Translations under genes and position numbers: made by a program
Source: Runella sp. MFBS21
GTDB lineage: Bacteria; Bacteroidota; Bacteroidia; Cytophagales; Spirosomataceae
Direction of reading: 5' to 3'
NCBI RefSeq assembly: GCF_029433105.1
Contig: NZ_JARNTW010000003.1
Coordinates: 372,001 to 436,000, forward strand
DNA length: 64,000 nucleotides
The notes under the pieces: model-generated
What the model was told of the DNA's origin: nothing
Databases searched by the model: none
The model's input: only the letters and a program-made list of their open reading frames with translations
Shown here: positions 35,355-44,738 of the stretch, piece after piece
Position numbering within the stretch: position 1 is the stretch's first letter
Layout of the letters: each line of letters opens with the position of its first letter

Positions 35355-36831
35355 AATAATGAACCGTTTCTTGCCATCCTTCATAATAAGACATCACTGC
35401 TCTATTATCTACGCATGGCACTATGGTTTCTACTTCTTTTTTTAGACTTTGGAGATGTGCAATGTTAGTAAATAGTCCACACGCCAATCCTGCCAAATAC
35501 GCTGCCCCCAAGGCCGATACATCGGGCATATTTATCTTCACGACGGGTTTTCCCAGCAAATCGGCCAAAAATTGTAGCACAAAACCATTGGAAGTCATAC
35601 CGCCATCTACCATCAATTCTTTCAATTCTAAGCCCGCGTCGGCCTCCATAGCCCCAATAATATCTTTGATTTGATAAGGGATGGATTCTAAAGCGGCTCT
35701 TACCAGATGATTTTTGGTAGCACCAAACGTAAGCCCCGTAATAGAAGCCTTTCGCTTCATGTCCCAATGTGGCGCACCTAAACCACTGAAAGCTGGCACT
35801 AGATAGACGCCATTGTTGTGCTCTACACTCCTTGCCATTGCTTCGGTATCTTTGCTGTCTTCAAAGATTCCCCATTCATTTTTGAGCCATTCGATCGTAG
35901 CTCCGCACGTCACAATCACCCCTTCTAAGGCATAATCGACGCGCTCGGCCGTACTCCAACAAATCGTAGAAACCATGCCATTGGCCGATGGTTTCCGCTT
36001 ATTTCCTACATTCATCAAAATCGAACAGCCTGTACCTAAAGTAGCCTTAGCGGTTCCTTCTGCAAAACATCCCTCTCCAAAAGCGGCTGCGTGCGAATCG
36101 CCAATCATACCCATGATAGGGACGGGTTTTGGAAAAAGTCCTTCAAAATTTGACTCCCCAAAAGCATAGGAAGAAGGCTGAGGTTGAGGCAATTGGATAC
36201 CCCTCAATCCAAACTCTCTCAGCAAATCGGCATCCCAATCCAAAGTAGAAAGATTGAAAAACAAGGTACGAGAAGCATTGGTGTAATCGGTCAAGTATTT
36301 TTCACCTTTTGTCAATCTATACAAAAGCCAAGTATCCACCGTCCCAAAATACGCCTTACCTGCTTGAATAGCCTCACGGATTTCGGGCTGATTTTGTTGA
36401 AGCCAAATGAGCTTAGAACCCGAAAAATAAGGGTCAATGAGCAAGCCCGTTTTTTCGTTGATGATAGCCCCTAAGCCTCTTTCACGGAGTTGGTCACATA
36501 TCTTTACCGAGCGCTTACATTGCCAAATGACGGCGTTGTGCAAAGACTTGCCTTGCTCATCCCACAAGATGAAGGTTTCGCGTTGGTTAGAGATTCCTAC
36601 GGCGGCGATGGAGGTCAACGAGTGCCCTTTGGCTTGAAAGTCAGCCAAACATTTTTTGACCGACGATATTACATTTTGGAAAATACCTTCGGGGTCTTGC
36701 TCAGCGAAGCCCTCTCCAAAATAGTGGGTTTTTAAGGGTTCAGAAGCCCGTGATACCACTTGCCCTTGTGCATCAAAAACGAGGGTTTTGGTACTACTTG
36801 TACCTTGGTCGATGGCTAAAATAAAAGACAT
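35344..36831 (-). CDS. FGGY-family carbohydrate kinase, glycerol-kinase-like
   Basis: 495 residues of the FGGY family: ATP motifs DQGTSSTK (8-15) and TLGTGCS (264-270), and the late VDGGMTSNGF. The residues that bind glycerol in E. coli GlpK are kept at nearly identical numbers: R84, E85, W103, Y135 and D245. The GDQQAA segment of GlpK is GDSHAA here. By sequence it could be a glycerol kinase; by context (ABC sugar transporter, FucI-like isomerase, split transketolase) it more likely phosphorylates a ketopentose such as apulose, whose branched end resembles glycerol. Function is inferred. Confidence 0.82.
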   Translation of the reverse strand: MSFILAIDQGTSSTKTLVFDAQGQVVSRASEPLKTHYFGEGFAEQDPEGIFQNVISSVKKCLADFQAKGHSLTSIAAVGISNQRETFILWDEQGKSLHNAVIWQCKRSVKICDQLRERGLGAIINEKTGLLIDPYFSGSKLIWLQQNQPEIREAIQAGKAYFGTVDTWLLYRLTKGEKYLTDYTNASRTLFFNLSTLDWDADLLREFGLRGIQLPQPQPSSYAFGESNFEGLFPKPVPIMGMIGDSHAAAFGEGCFAEGTAKATLGTGCSILMNVGNKRKPSANGMVSTICWSTAERVDYALEGVIVTCGATIEWLKNEWGIFEDSKDTEAMARSVEHNNGVYLVPAFSGLGAPHWDMKRKASITGLTFGATKNHLVRAALESIPYQIKDIIGAMEADAGLELKELMVDGGMTSNGFVLQFLADLLGKPVVKINMPDVSALGAAYLAGLACGLFTNIAHLQSLKKEVETIVPCVDNRAVMSYYEGWQETVHYYEK

Positions 36832-37170
36832 TTAGAAATTTATGTGCGGTTGAGTGTAAGTACATTGTTAAGTAAAAAGTTTTGTTTTTACCCGCAGAAA
36901 TCCGCTGAACAATACAAACGCAGATTTTCGCTAAAAAAGGGCTTTATACCGTCTCCTATCTGCGTTTTTCTGCAACTTTAAATTTGCGCCAATCGACGGA
37001 AAAAACTTAAAAAACTTAGCTAACAATGCAGTAAGTGCTTACGCACCGTTAATTTTTAATTACTGATAATCAGCAACTAACAAACAGTTATAAGCTAGTT
37101 TAACTTTGCGCATTTACTTTAAGTACTTGTGTTAAATAAGTCTTTTGCGTTAGAAAAAAACAGCCTAAAA
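36832..37170. other. 339-bp gap between ABC permease and kinase genes
   Basis: No gene seen. It contains a broken inverted repeat (36894-36973) and otherwise AT-rich sequence. The flanking genes run in the same direction, so transcription may pass through it or restart in it. Confidence 0.55.
36894..36973 (-). repeat. Interrupted inverted repeat with CGCAGA/TCTGCG words
   Basis: GCAGAAA and TTTCTGC form an outer arm; AAACGCAGAT (36916-36925) and ATCTGCGTTT (36958-36967) form an inner arm with a 32-base loop. The two arms overlap at one base, so they cannot be fully paired at once. It resembles short repeats I have seen between Bacteroidota genes; it may be a processing or partial termination signal. 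Confidence 0.4.
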
Positions 37171-38151
37171 TCAGTGGTTTTTGGTATTGGCTTTGTCGAT
37201 AACAACCGCTATCAAAATCACCAGTCCTTTGACTACTTGTTGCCAAAAAGGCGATACATTAAGCAATACCAAGCCATTGTTTAGCACTCCAATGATGATA
37301 GCCCCCAAGACGGTCCCGCCGATACTGCCCTTTCCTCCCGACAACGAAGTGCCACCAATCACCACTGCCGCAATAGAGTCAAGTTCGTAGCCTGTACCGG
37401 CGTTGGGCTGTGCAGAATCAAGACGCGAAGTTACCATCAAACCTCCTACTGCCGCCAACATACCCGCCAATGTGTACACAATCACTTTGACCCGATTGAT
37501 ATTAATTCCCGACAATCGCGCCGCATTTTCATTGCCTCCAATGGCATAGATATAACGCCCGATTTTGGTTTTGTTGGAAAGTAAAATCGCTAAACCCACC
37601 ACTAAGGCACTTATCCAAACTGGCACAGGAACACCCAAAAACCAGCCTGTACCGAAAAAAGCAAAGTCTTTGCCCAATCCACTGATGGGAAATCCCTGTG
37701 TCCAGAGCATGGTCAGACCACGCGCCACGGTCAGCATGGCCAAAGTAGCTACAAAAGGAGGTACTTTGAAACGCGTAATAGCCATACCATTGAAAAATCC
37801 CAATAACCCACCTACTACGATGCCCGCTAAAATGCCTCCCAAAAGTGTGAAACCTACAAAAAGATTTTGGGTAGGAAACTCAATGCCTGATTTGTATAAA
37901 CCAGCGGTGACCGCCCCACTCAATGCCAGTACTGACCCTACCGACAAATCAATCCCTGCCATAAGCACCACGAGGGTCATACCCGTTGAAATACAGATAT
38001 TTACTGAAATCTGGCGTAGTACATTCCAGAAATTGGAAACGGTAAAAAATTTGTCAGATAGTAAGCCTATCACCAAACACAGCACAAAAAGGGCTATCAG
38101 AGGTTGAAGTTTAGACAAAAGTTTTTTTTGTGAATCAAGGGTTGTTTGCAT
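37171..38151 (-). CDS. Ribose-type sugar ABC transporter permease
   Basis: 326 residues with about 8-10 membrane helices. GMTLVVLMAGIDLSVGSVLALSG and GTSLSGGKGSIGGTVLGA are signatures of the RbsC/BPD_transp_2 family. It forms the inner-membrane channel for the binding protein and ATPase encoded upstream. The substrate is a pentose or similar by family; context suggests a sugar fed to the isomerase-kinase-transketolase steps. Confidence 0.93.
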   Translation of the reverse strand: MQTTLDSQKKLLSKLQPLIALFVLCLVIGLLSDKFFTVSNFWNVLRQISVNICISTGMTLVVLMAGIDLSVGSVLALSGAVTAGLYKSGIEFPTQNLFVGFTLLGGILAGIVVGGLLGFFNGMAITRFKVPPFVATLAMLTVARGLTMLWTQGFPISGLGKDFAFFGTGWFLGVPVPVWISALVVGLAILLSNKTKIGRYIYAIGGNENAARLSGININRVKVIVYTLAGMLAAVGGLMVTSRLDSAQPNAGTGYELDSIAAVVIGGTSLSGGKGSIGGTVLGAIIIGVLNNGLVLLNVSPFWQQVVKGLVILIAVVIDKANTKNH

Positions 38152-38169
38152 TTCTTTTAAGTGCTAAAG

Positions 38170-38210
38170 CACAACGGGGCCACCCAGGGTTGTTTGTTTT
38201 CTCCGTTGTG
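38170..38210 (-). repeat. Inverted repeat between ABC ATPase and permease genes
   Basis: CACAACGG (38170-38177) pairs with CCGTTGTG (38203-38210) across a 25-base loop, inside a 122-base gap in an operon whose other gaps are mostly short. It might lower downstream expression or mark RNA processing. Confidence 0.4.
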
Positions 38211-38273
38211 GTTAAGTGTCCTGATTATGGTTCTTTCCGATTCAAATTATATAAATAATAGTCTCCTTCAATT

Positions 38274-39782
38274 CTATAAAACTTTGGGAATGGCGGCTTT
38301 CAATAATATATCTTCGGTGGCATTTTGGGTCAAAATCTCTAGTGTTAGCTTGCCTTCGGCCAATACCAGTACGCGGTCTGAAACCGCAAAAATTTCGGGT
38401 AATTCGGAAGAAACCATCATAATTCCCAAACCCGAGGCCGCCAATTTCAATATCAGTTTATAAATCTCACTTTTAGCATGAATATCTATTCCACGGGTAG
38501 GCTCGTCGAGCAGCAATACCTTGGGATGCGTGGCAAGCCATTTCCCCAAAATCACCTTTTGTTGATTTCCGCCGCTTAAATTTTTGATAAGTTGCTGCGC
38601 CGATGAGGTTTTTACGCCTAGTTCTTGAATGTATTTTTCGGCCAATTGGGATTCGGCTTGGTTACTCAAAAACCCATTTTTTTCGACCCGCTCCCCCAAA
38701 GAAGCCAAGCTTATATTTTGGCTCACGGTCATTCCAGGCACGATACCGTCCCTTTTTCTATCTTCGGGTACCAAGGCCAAACCTGCCTTCACTGCCTCTA
38801 CGGATGATTTAAGATGAAGTGGCTCTCCGTTGAGATGTATCTGCCCCGTAGCCTGCGCGTGATGTAGCCCAAAAATCGTTTCGAGGAGTTCGGTACGGCC
38901 TGCCCCCATCAGCCCAAAGACTCCCAACACTTCGCCTTTTTTGAGATGAAAAGAAATATCTGATAAAATAAAACTCTCTTTATGATTAGGCTTTTTCAAA
39001 GATAAACCATTGATTTCCAGTACACTTTCTTGGTTATTCAAAATAATTTTTGGCGGTGGGATGAAGATTTCGCGACCTACCATTTTCTGAATCAATTGGT
39101 CATGAGTCATTCCCTGAATATTTCCTGATTCGATAGATTTACCATCGCGCAATACAATGTAGCGATCAGCAATGCGAAACAGTTCATCGAGTTTGTGGGA
39201 GATATACGCAATGGTCTTATTGTCAGCCCTTAGCTCTTCGATGATGCCAAAGAGGGTCTCGACCTCCTGGTCGGTAATGGCGGAGGTAGGCTCATCCATG
39301 ATGATGACCTTTGGCTCTAATAGCAACGCTTTGGCAATCTCAACTAGCTGTTGCTGTCCTACTTTTAGTTCCTGAACAGGAGTAGCGGGGTCTATATCCA
39401 GCCTAAGTTTTTGGAGCAAAACCGTGGCTTGATCGCGCATTTTTTGTTTATGAAGCGTTCCCCATTTAGTCAGGATTTCTTGACCCAAAAAGATATTTTC
39501 CGTAATACTCAGGTAAGGTATCAGGTTGAGTTCTTGGTGAATGATAGCGATTCCAGCCTGTTGCGCCTCTTTGGGATTTTGAAAGCGGATAGGCTGAGCG
39601 TGCCACACAATCTGCCCTTCGTAATCATTATCTACTCCCGACAAGATTTTCATCAAGGTAGATTTGCCGGCCCCGTTTTCTCCCAAAATGGCATTTACTT
39701 TGCCTTCGTGGAGTTCGAGACACACACGGTCTAGCGCCGTAACACCCGAAAACTTTTTGGTTATGTTGTCTGCAACAAGCAC
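38274..39782 (-). CDS. Ribose-type sugar ABC transporter ATPase, two-domain
   Basis: 502 residues holding two ABC modules: the first with Walker A GENGAGKSTLMK and DEPTSAIT, the second with the degenerate loop GLMGAGRTELLE, signature LSGGNQQKV and DEPTRGIDI. This is the RbsA/MglA architecture. It energises uptake through the neighbouring permease. It lies 28 bases downstream of the DUF2291 gene. Confidence 0.94.
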   Translation of the reverse strand: MLVADNITKKFSGVTALDRVCLELHEGKVNAILGENGAGKSTLMKILSGVDNDYEGQIVWHAQPIRFQNPKEAQQAGIAIIHQELNLIPYLSITENIFLGQEILTKWGTLHKQKMRDQATVLLQKLRLDIDPATPVQELKVGQQQLVEIAKALLLEPKVIIMDEPTSAITDQEVETLFGIIEELRADNKTIAYISHKLDELFRIADRYIVLRDGKSIESGNIQGMTHDQLIQKMVGREIFIPPPKIILNNQESVLEINGLSLKKPNHKESFILSDISFHLKKGEVLGVFGLMGAGRTELLETIFGLHHAQATGQIHLNGEPLHLKSSVEAVKAGLALVPEDRKRDGIVPGMTVSQNISLASLGERVEKNGFLSNQAESQLAEKYIQELGVKTSSAQQLIKNLSGGNQQKVILGKWLATHPKVLLLDEPTRGIDIHAKSEIYKLILKLAASGLGIMMVSSELPEIFAVSDRVLVLAEGKLTLEILTQNATEDILLKAAIPKVL

Positions 39783-39809
39783 AATGAGGTCGATTTTGGG
39801 AATAGAATA

Positions 39810-40439
39810 CTACTGAATAGAAATAGGAATTACTTCGATATTATCAAGATTGAGGCGAGCGCTGTTTAGCTCCATCACTCCTGTAAAAGCCACCTTATCA
39901 CCCACTTTGGCTTTTGCCCTGAAAGGAGGAATTACCTTGTTTTTTACAATTTTATTCAACTCAGCCGATACATTATTGATATCGGCAGTATTGGTAAAAG
40001 ACGTAATGTCAAACAAACCTGTAACATCACGAATGGCATTGCCATAAATAAACTCCGTAGCCAAAGTCAGCGATTGATTGCCCATTTGAAGGCTTATTTC
40101 ATCTTCGTTGATAGCGGTAATAATCCCCGTACCTTTCACTAAAAAGTATTTGATACTTCCTACTGCCGTAGCATAGGCATATTTTTCAAAAGCTTCGTCT
40201 TTAGAAATCGTCAATAGTTGAATCAACTCCTGAATCCCTGAGGCATTGGCAAGCTGTGGGGTGAGGGTTGAGGTAAAAAATTTCTGAGCATAGGCTGCCG
40301 CGTCAAACTTCTTATTGGCCGCACTTCTGACTTCATCCAATTTTTTGAAATAAACAGAATGATACCCCAAAAACAACACGGCACCCAGCCCTAGCAAATA
40401 CTTTATGGTCAGATTATTCTTTTTTTCCGAATGCGGCAT
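39810..40439 (-). CDS. DUF2291 membrane-anchored protein
   Basis: 210 residues from the ATG at 40439 (one three codons earlier is also possible); either start overlaps the binding-protein gene by 26-35 bases. One N-terminal helix (about 13-28) anchors a periplasmic domain. The C-terminal part ([17 protein letters not shown]) has an OB-fold look. DUF2291 genes typically sit in sugar ABC operons between the binding protein and the ATPase, as here. Function unknown; possibly an accessory of the transporter. Confidence 0.75.
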   Translation of the reverse strand: MPHSEKKNNLTIKYLLGLGAVLFLGYHSVYFKKLDEVRSAANKKFDAAAYAQKFFTSTLTPQLANASGIQELIQLLTISKDEAFEKYAYATAVGSIKYFLVKGTGIITAINEDEISLQMGNQSLTLATEFIYGNAIRDVTGLFDITSFTNTADINNVSAELNKIVKNKVIPPFRAKAKVGDKVAFTGVMELNSARLNLDNIEVIPISIQ

Positions 40440-41385
40440 AATCTTCAATGTTTTCTTTGGTTACTAATTCGACGGCAACGGGCAGTTTTTGAGGAAAATC
40501 TTTTTTCCCTTTCAAATATTGGTCGGCATAAATAGCAGCTGTTTGAGCCATTACTTTGGGAAATTGCATACCGGTAGCGGCAATTTTTCCGTCTTTGATG
40601 GCATCTACCACGTCGGCAGCTCCGTCAAACCCAAAAACCTTGACCTTATCGGCCTTTCCTGCTGCTGCAAGTGCTTGGTAAGCACCCATAGCCATGGCAT
40701 CGTTGCCACAAAAGACCGCATCAATATTGGGATGAGCTTGCATGATAGACTCCAAAACTTCCATGGCTTTGTTACGGTCAAAATCAGCACTTTGCTGTGC
40801 CACCATTTTTAGCCCCGTATAATTGTCCACCACACTATGAAATCCTTGTGAACGCGCCCAGGTGTTGTTGTCGCCCACCAATCCGAGGAGTTCTACATAA
40901 TTGCCTTTTTTCTTCATTTGTTTCACAAAATACTTAGCCAACGACACACAGCCCGAATAGCTATCTGATAAGATTTGGGAAGTGGCGGCATCGACCGAAT
41001 TGACTTCCCGATCCATACAAAATACGGGCACGCCCGCTGCTTTGGCTTTCTGAACATTTACTACCGAGCCTTCGGCGTCAGTTGGGTTAAAAAGAATAGC
41101 ATTGTAACCCGATACCAACGCATTTTCAAAATGGTCAGATTCTAGAGCCGTGTTATTTTGTGAATCAAAAATTTTGGTTTCATAGCCAAGTTCTTTGGCT
41201 TTGGCGGCGGCATTATCGGCCAAAAACACGAACCAAGGGTTGTTGAGCGTCGAAATGATAATAGCCATTTTCTTCGGAGTCTCCGATGTATTTTTGTTTG
41301 AACAGCTCCCAAAAAACAAGAGACAAAAAGCAAGGCTAAAAACAATCCCGCTATTATTTTTCAATTGCCACAGATAATTAATCAT
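40414..41385 (-). CDS. Ribose-type sugar-binding lipoprotein
   Basis: 323 residues from the ATG at 41385; the longer frame (41418) would overlap the upstream gene. The leader ends in LLFFGSC, a lipobox. The mature part is a class I periplasmic binding protein of the RbsB type: [20 protein letters not shown], then D-x-[23 protein letters not shown] and [16 protein letters not shown]. It captures the sugar for the ABC transporter encoded just downstream. Confidence 0.92.
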   Translation of the reverse strand: MINYLWQLKNNSGIVFSLAFCLLFFGSCSNKNTSETPKKMAIIISTLNNPWFVFLADNAAAKAKELGYETKIFDSQNNTALESDHFENALVSGYNAILFNPTDAEGSVVNVQKAKAAGVPVFCMDREVNSVDAATSQILSDSYSGCVSLAKYFVKQMKKKGNYVELLGLVGDNNTWARSQGFHSVVDNYTGLKMVAQQSADFDRNKAMEVLESIMQAHPNIDAVFCGNDAMAMGAYQALAAAGKADKVKVFGFDGAADVVDAIKDGKIAATGMQFPKVMAQTAAIYADQYLKGKKDFPQKLPVAVELVTKENIEDYAAFGKKE

Positions 41386-41398
41386 TGTCGATACACTT

Positions 41399-42796
41399 TT
41401 AGGGAAAAACTGTCGCAATCACCCGCTGATAACGAGTCAAAGAAGGCGTACCATTGTCGGATACCGCCAACACTATGTGAATAGTCTCCGGCTGAGTTAC
41501 TTTAGGCGCCACAAACCAAGCCTCAGCTTTGGTTTTATCATTGATTTGAATTCCGTTTTTATTGCCATAAGTACCAGGTTCGGCATAATATATCCAATCG
41601 TATTTGAGGATATTGCCGTCAGGGTCGGTGCTGCCTTTAGCACTCAGTTGTACTTTTTCGCCACTTTTTACTTTCAGAAGATGAGCATGAGAAAGTTTGG
41701 CAACGGGCGGGTGATTGGCCTCTTTGTAAGACTTTACACACCAATCCATCCTTGCGGCAAAATCGTGCTGAAATGCCTCACGCCAACGCCAAATCGTGGC
41801 TTTGTTGCTGGTTTGGTAGCTACCATCCATACCCATGACTTCATCTACGGCATCCGCCCAAAGAGGGCGGGTTTCGGGTTCATAAAACCACTTTTGAGTA
41901 CGAGGTGTATAAAACTCATAACGCCCTCCCCAGCTTCCATAGTCAGGATGCTCAGAGTCGCCCAAGCCATTGGGAATGAGGTACAAAAAAGTAGGCGTAT
42001 CTCCTTCCATCAAAAACTTCACGGCTGGATATTCTTCTCCCAACGGCCCGTGATTTTTGCGGATGTGTTGCTCTAGCCAAGGATTGTCAACGATACCGAA
42101 ATTAGCACCCGAAAATCGTCCGTGAAACTTATCGCCACTGATCCCCGACCAAGTAGCATAATGATAGGCACCATTGGCATGAAAACCGGGACTTGCGATA
42201 TAAAACAACTGTGGGAAATTTTTGCGAATCCAAGGGCCACTATCGTCTTGGTCTGAAATGGTATAAACCCGAAGTTTTGACACAAATCTTGCCACTTCAT
42301 CAGGTGTACGGGTCATTTTGACTTTCCAAAGGGCTTGCGCCAAACAATTGGCCCCACCCCAAACTGGAATCCAAAGCGGTCGAGGGTCGTTTTTGTCGGC
42401 TTGTTTGATAATCCATTCGGAGCCTTCGGAATCTTTCCCTTCGCCTACGGCTTCCATACCGCATTTGGGATAACCCGATTTAATGATACCCAGCAAAAAA
42501 GCAGTTTCAGGAAAACCTTTTTCGTGTAATAATAAATTGCTCCGTACTTTGTCGTAGGCATTCACAATCTTCCGAATACTCTCTGGAGCAGTACGGTCGC
42601 GTTGGTGAATAGAAGTCGTAGCCACAATGCCCTCAATATCCCACTGATTGCTGTAAGTCAAAAACCGCACCATCGATTGGGTATCATCGGGTTCATTTTC
42701 GATGTCGGTCAGTATCAGTACCCGAAGTTTTTCGGAAGGTTGGGCGTATAAGTACCTAATGGAAAACAACAAAAAAACATAAACGAATAGCCTCAT
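41399..42796 (-). CDS. DUF1593 nucleoside-hydrolase-like secreted protein
   Basis: 465 residues. A signal peptide (about 1-18) is followed by [23 protein letters not shown], an acidic cluster like the calcium-binding site of nucleoside hydrolases (D-x-x-x-E-P-D-D), then [12 protein letters not shown]. The last about 100 residues (from NHPPVAKL) form an Ig-like domain. Members are called Sde182-like cellulose-binding or nucleoside-hydrolase-like proteins; none I know of has a proven reaction. In the operon it may free a pentose from a glycoside in the periplasm before uptake by the ABC transporter. Confidence 0.78.
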   Translation of the reverse strand: MRLFVYVFLLFSIRYLYAQPSEKLRVLILTDIENEPDDTQSMVRFLTYSNQWDIEGIVATTSIHQRDRTAPESIRKIVNAYDKVRSNLLLHEKGFPETAFLLGIIKSGYPKCGMEAVGEGKDSEGSEWIIKQADKNDPRPLWIPVWGGANCLAQALWKVKMTRTPDEVARFVSKLRVYTISDQDDSGPWIRKNFPQLFYIASPGFHANGAYHYATWSGISGDKFHGRFSGANFGIVDNPWLEQHIRKNHGPLGEEYPAVKFLMEGDTPTFLYLIPNGLGDSEHPDYGSWGGRYEFYTPRTQKWFYEPETRPLWADAVDEVMGMDGSYQTSNKATIWRWREAFQHDFAARMDWCVKSYKEANHPPVAKLSHAHLLKVKSGEKVQLSAKGSTDPDGNILKYDWIYYAEPGTYGNKNGIQINDKTKAEAWFVAPKVTQPETIHIVLAVSDNGTPSLTRYQRVIATVFP

Positions 42797-42848
42797 TGAT
42801 TTTAGGAATAGTGGTTTAGGGAAAGGTATCTAATCATATTGAGGTGGA

Positions 42849-43823
42849 TTAAACTCGCAATAATGCTAAAGCTCGATGAGCAATGCCTTCTTCGGAAATA
42901 CCATAATGGTTAAAGATTTCGGTTTGGGAGCCCGTCACGGTGTATTCATCAGGAATACCCATAAGGTCAAAAGCTTTATGATATCTATTCTTTAAAAGCC
43001 ATGCTGCACAAGCTTCTCCCAAGCCGCCATAGACGCTGTGTTCTTCTACGGTCAAAATGGCTTTACATTTTTGCGCCACTTGAGCCAGCAATTCCTCGTC
43101 CAAAGGTTTGATGGTGTGCATACTGATAACCGTCGCTTCCACATTGTATTCACTAGCCAACTTATGTGCTGCTTGCAGGGCTGGATAGACGGTCTCTCCC
43201 GTGGCAATAAGCGCTATATCATCGCCTTCTCTTACTACCCTACCCTTTCCGATTTCGAAAGGAATAGTATCCTCTATGTCGAGCAGAGGCATTGGTTTTT
43301 TACCAAAACGTAAATAAAAAGGTTGGGAAAGAGCCGCTACTTGTTTTACGGCTTGCGCTGTTTCGAAACCATCGGCTGGGGCAATGATTGTAATATTGTG
43401 AATGGCTCTTAGCACCGCAAAATCATGAAGACTATGGTGAGTCGAACCCAAAGCGCCATAACTTACTCCTGCGCTAATACCCACGAGTTTGACAGGGTTA
43501 TTGGAATATGCCACATCATTTTTGATTTGTTCCAATGCCCTCGCCGTCAGAAAGCACGCAGGCGAAACCGCAAATACCTTTTTCCCGGTAGAAGCTAATC
43601 CTGCCGCCATTCCTACGAGGTTTTGCTCGGCTATTCCTACTTCTACTATTTGAGCAGGGTATTTTTTACCAAAGGGTACCAGTTTTCCCGAACCTCGCGA
43701 GTCGCTTGTTACTACTACGACCTGCTTGTCAAGCGCGGCCAAAGACTGAAGCGTTTCAGCAAATACCTCTTGATTGGCAATCGCCGTCCCTGCCAAGGGA
43801 ACATCTATCATTTCGTTGCCCAT
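42849..43823 (-). CDS. Transketolase C-terminal subunit
   Basis: 324 residues: the pyrimidine-binding domain of thiamine-diphosphate enzymes (VEVGIAEQNLVGMAAGLA holds the activating glutamate) and the C-terminal transketolase domain (TIKPLDEELL, VEEHSVYGGLGEA). The N-terminal subunit is the next gene upstream. This split form is normal for many sugar-specific transketolases, among them the apulose-4-phosphate transketolase of the D-apiose route (AptB). Context supports such a role, but the sequence alone does not prove it. Confidence 0.88.
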   Translation of the reverse strand: MGNEMIDVPLAGTAIANQEVFAETLQSLAALDKQVVVVTSDSRGSGKLVPFGKKYPAQIVEVGIAEQNLVGMAAGLASTGKKVFAVSPACFLTARALEQIKNDVAYSNNPVKLVGISAGVSYGALGSTHHSLHDFAVLRAIHNITIIAPADGFETAQAVKQVAALSQPFYLRFGKKPMPLLDIEDTIPFEIGKGRVVREGDDIALIATGETVYPALQAAHKLASEYNVEATVISMHTIKPLDEELLAQVAQKCKAILTVEEHSVYGGLGEACAAWLLKNRYHKAFDLMGIPDEYTVTGSQTEIFNHYGISEEGIAHRALALLRV

Positions 43824-43894
43824 TTTTATTTTAATTTCTTACTGAAAATCAAACATTTAACAAAATACTTGAACTAAAATTAAGTAGTAGATAA

Positions 43895-44719
43895 TCATAT
43901 CCCCCCTTCAGGGGCTAGAGGGCTTTCAAGCTCTGCCATTGCCAGTTTGTATTGCGCTTCGGTCGGGACGCCGTGGTGCCATTTCAATTCATTTTCCATA
44001 AAACTCACGCCTTTGCCTTTCACAGTATGTGCGATGATGACACTGGGCTTCTCCTTTTCAAAAGGCAAAGCCCCAAACGCCGCTCTCAATGCCTCAATAT
44101 CATGACCATCTACGTGGCGTACGGCCCACCCAAAGCTTTCAAATTTTTTGTCGAGGGGTTCGGTATTACATACTTCGGTAGTAGGAGCGGTGATTTGGAG
44201 ACCATTAAGGTCAACGATAGCACACAGATTATCTAACTTGTAATGCGCCGCCGACAACGCCGCCTCCCAATTGGAGCCTTCGGGCAGCTCACCATCGCCC
44301 AAAAGCGTAAAAACGCGATAAGACAAACTATCCATTTTGGCCGCCAAAGCCACGCCTGCACTGATAGGCAAGCCATGCCCCAATGCGCCGGTGTTTTGCT
44401 CCACGCCTTTGATTTTGCGCGTAGGGTGTCCGATATAATGCGACTGATATTGGCACAGTGTTTCTAAATCAGATTCAGGAAAAAAGCCTTTGTCGGCCAA
44501 TACCACATATAACGCTTCCACACAGTGCCCCTTACTCTGGATATATCGGTCACGGTCGAAGGCATCCGCATTGGCAGGATTTACATTCAGTACTTCATTA
44601 TAAAGCACATTTAGTATATCAATACACGACAACGACCCACCCGTATGCCCCGCCTTGGCCTTCAGAATATACTTCAGGATTTTGCGGCGGTATTCCCTAG
44701 ATTTTAGTTCTAAATTCAT
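43895..44719 (-). CDS. Transketolase N-terminal subunit
   Basis: 274 residues: the diphosphate-binding half, with AGHTGGSLSCIDIL near the start, YIQSKGHCVEALY, GALGHGLPISAGVALA, and the thiamine-diphosphate motif GDGELPEGSNWEAALSA...DLNGLQ. The partner gene follows after 71 bases. Together they would move a two-carbon unit between sugar phosphates; by context perhaps AptA-like, converting apulose 4-phosphate and glyceraldehyde 3-phosphate to xylulose 5-phosphate and dihydroxyacetone phosphate. The gene follows the isomerase gene by 19 bases. Confidence 0.88.
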   Translation of the reverse strand: MNLELKSREYRRKILKYILKAKAGHTGGSLSCIDILNVLYNEVLNVNPANADAFDRDRYIQSKGHCVEALYVVLADKGFFPESDLETLCQYQSHYIGHPTRKIKGVEQNTGALGHGLPISAGVALAAKMDSLSYRVFTLLGDGELPEGSNWEAALSAAHYKLDNLCAIVDLNGLQITAPTTEVCNTEPLDKKFESFGWAVRHVDGHDIEALRAAFGALPFEKEKPSVIIAHTVKGKGVSFMENELKWHHGVPTEAQYKLAMAELESPLAPEGGI

Positions 44720-44738
44720 CTTCTATATTTATTGGGCA

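Noticed and set aside
42849-44719. Split transketolase as a frameshifted pseudogene
   Set aside because: The two halves are separated by 71 bases, each has its own start codon and complete domain ends, and two-gene transketolases are common.
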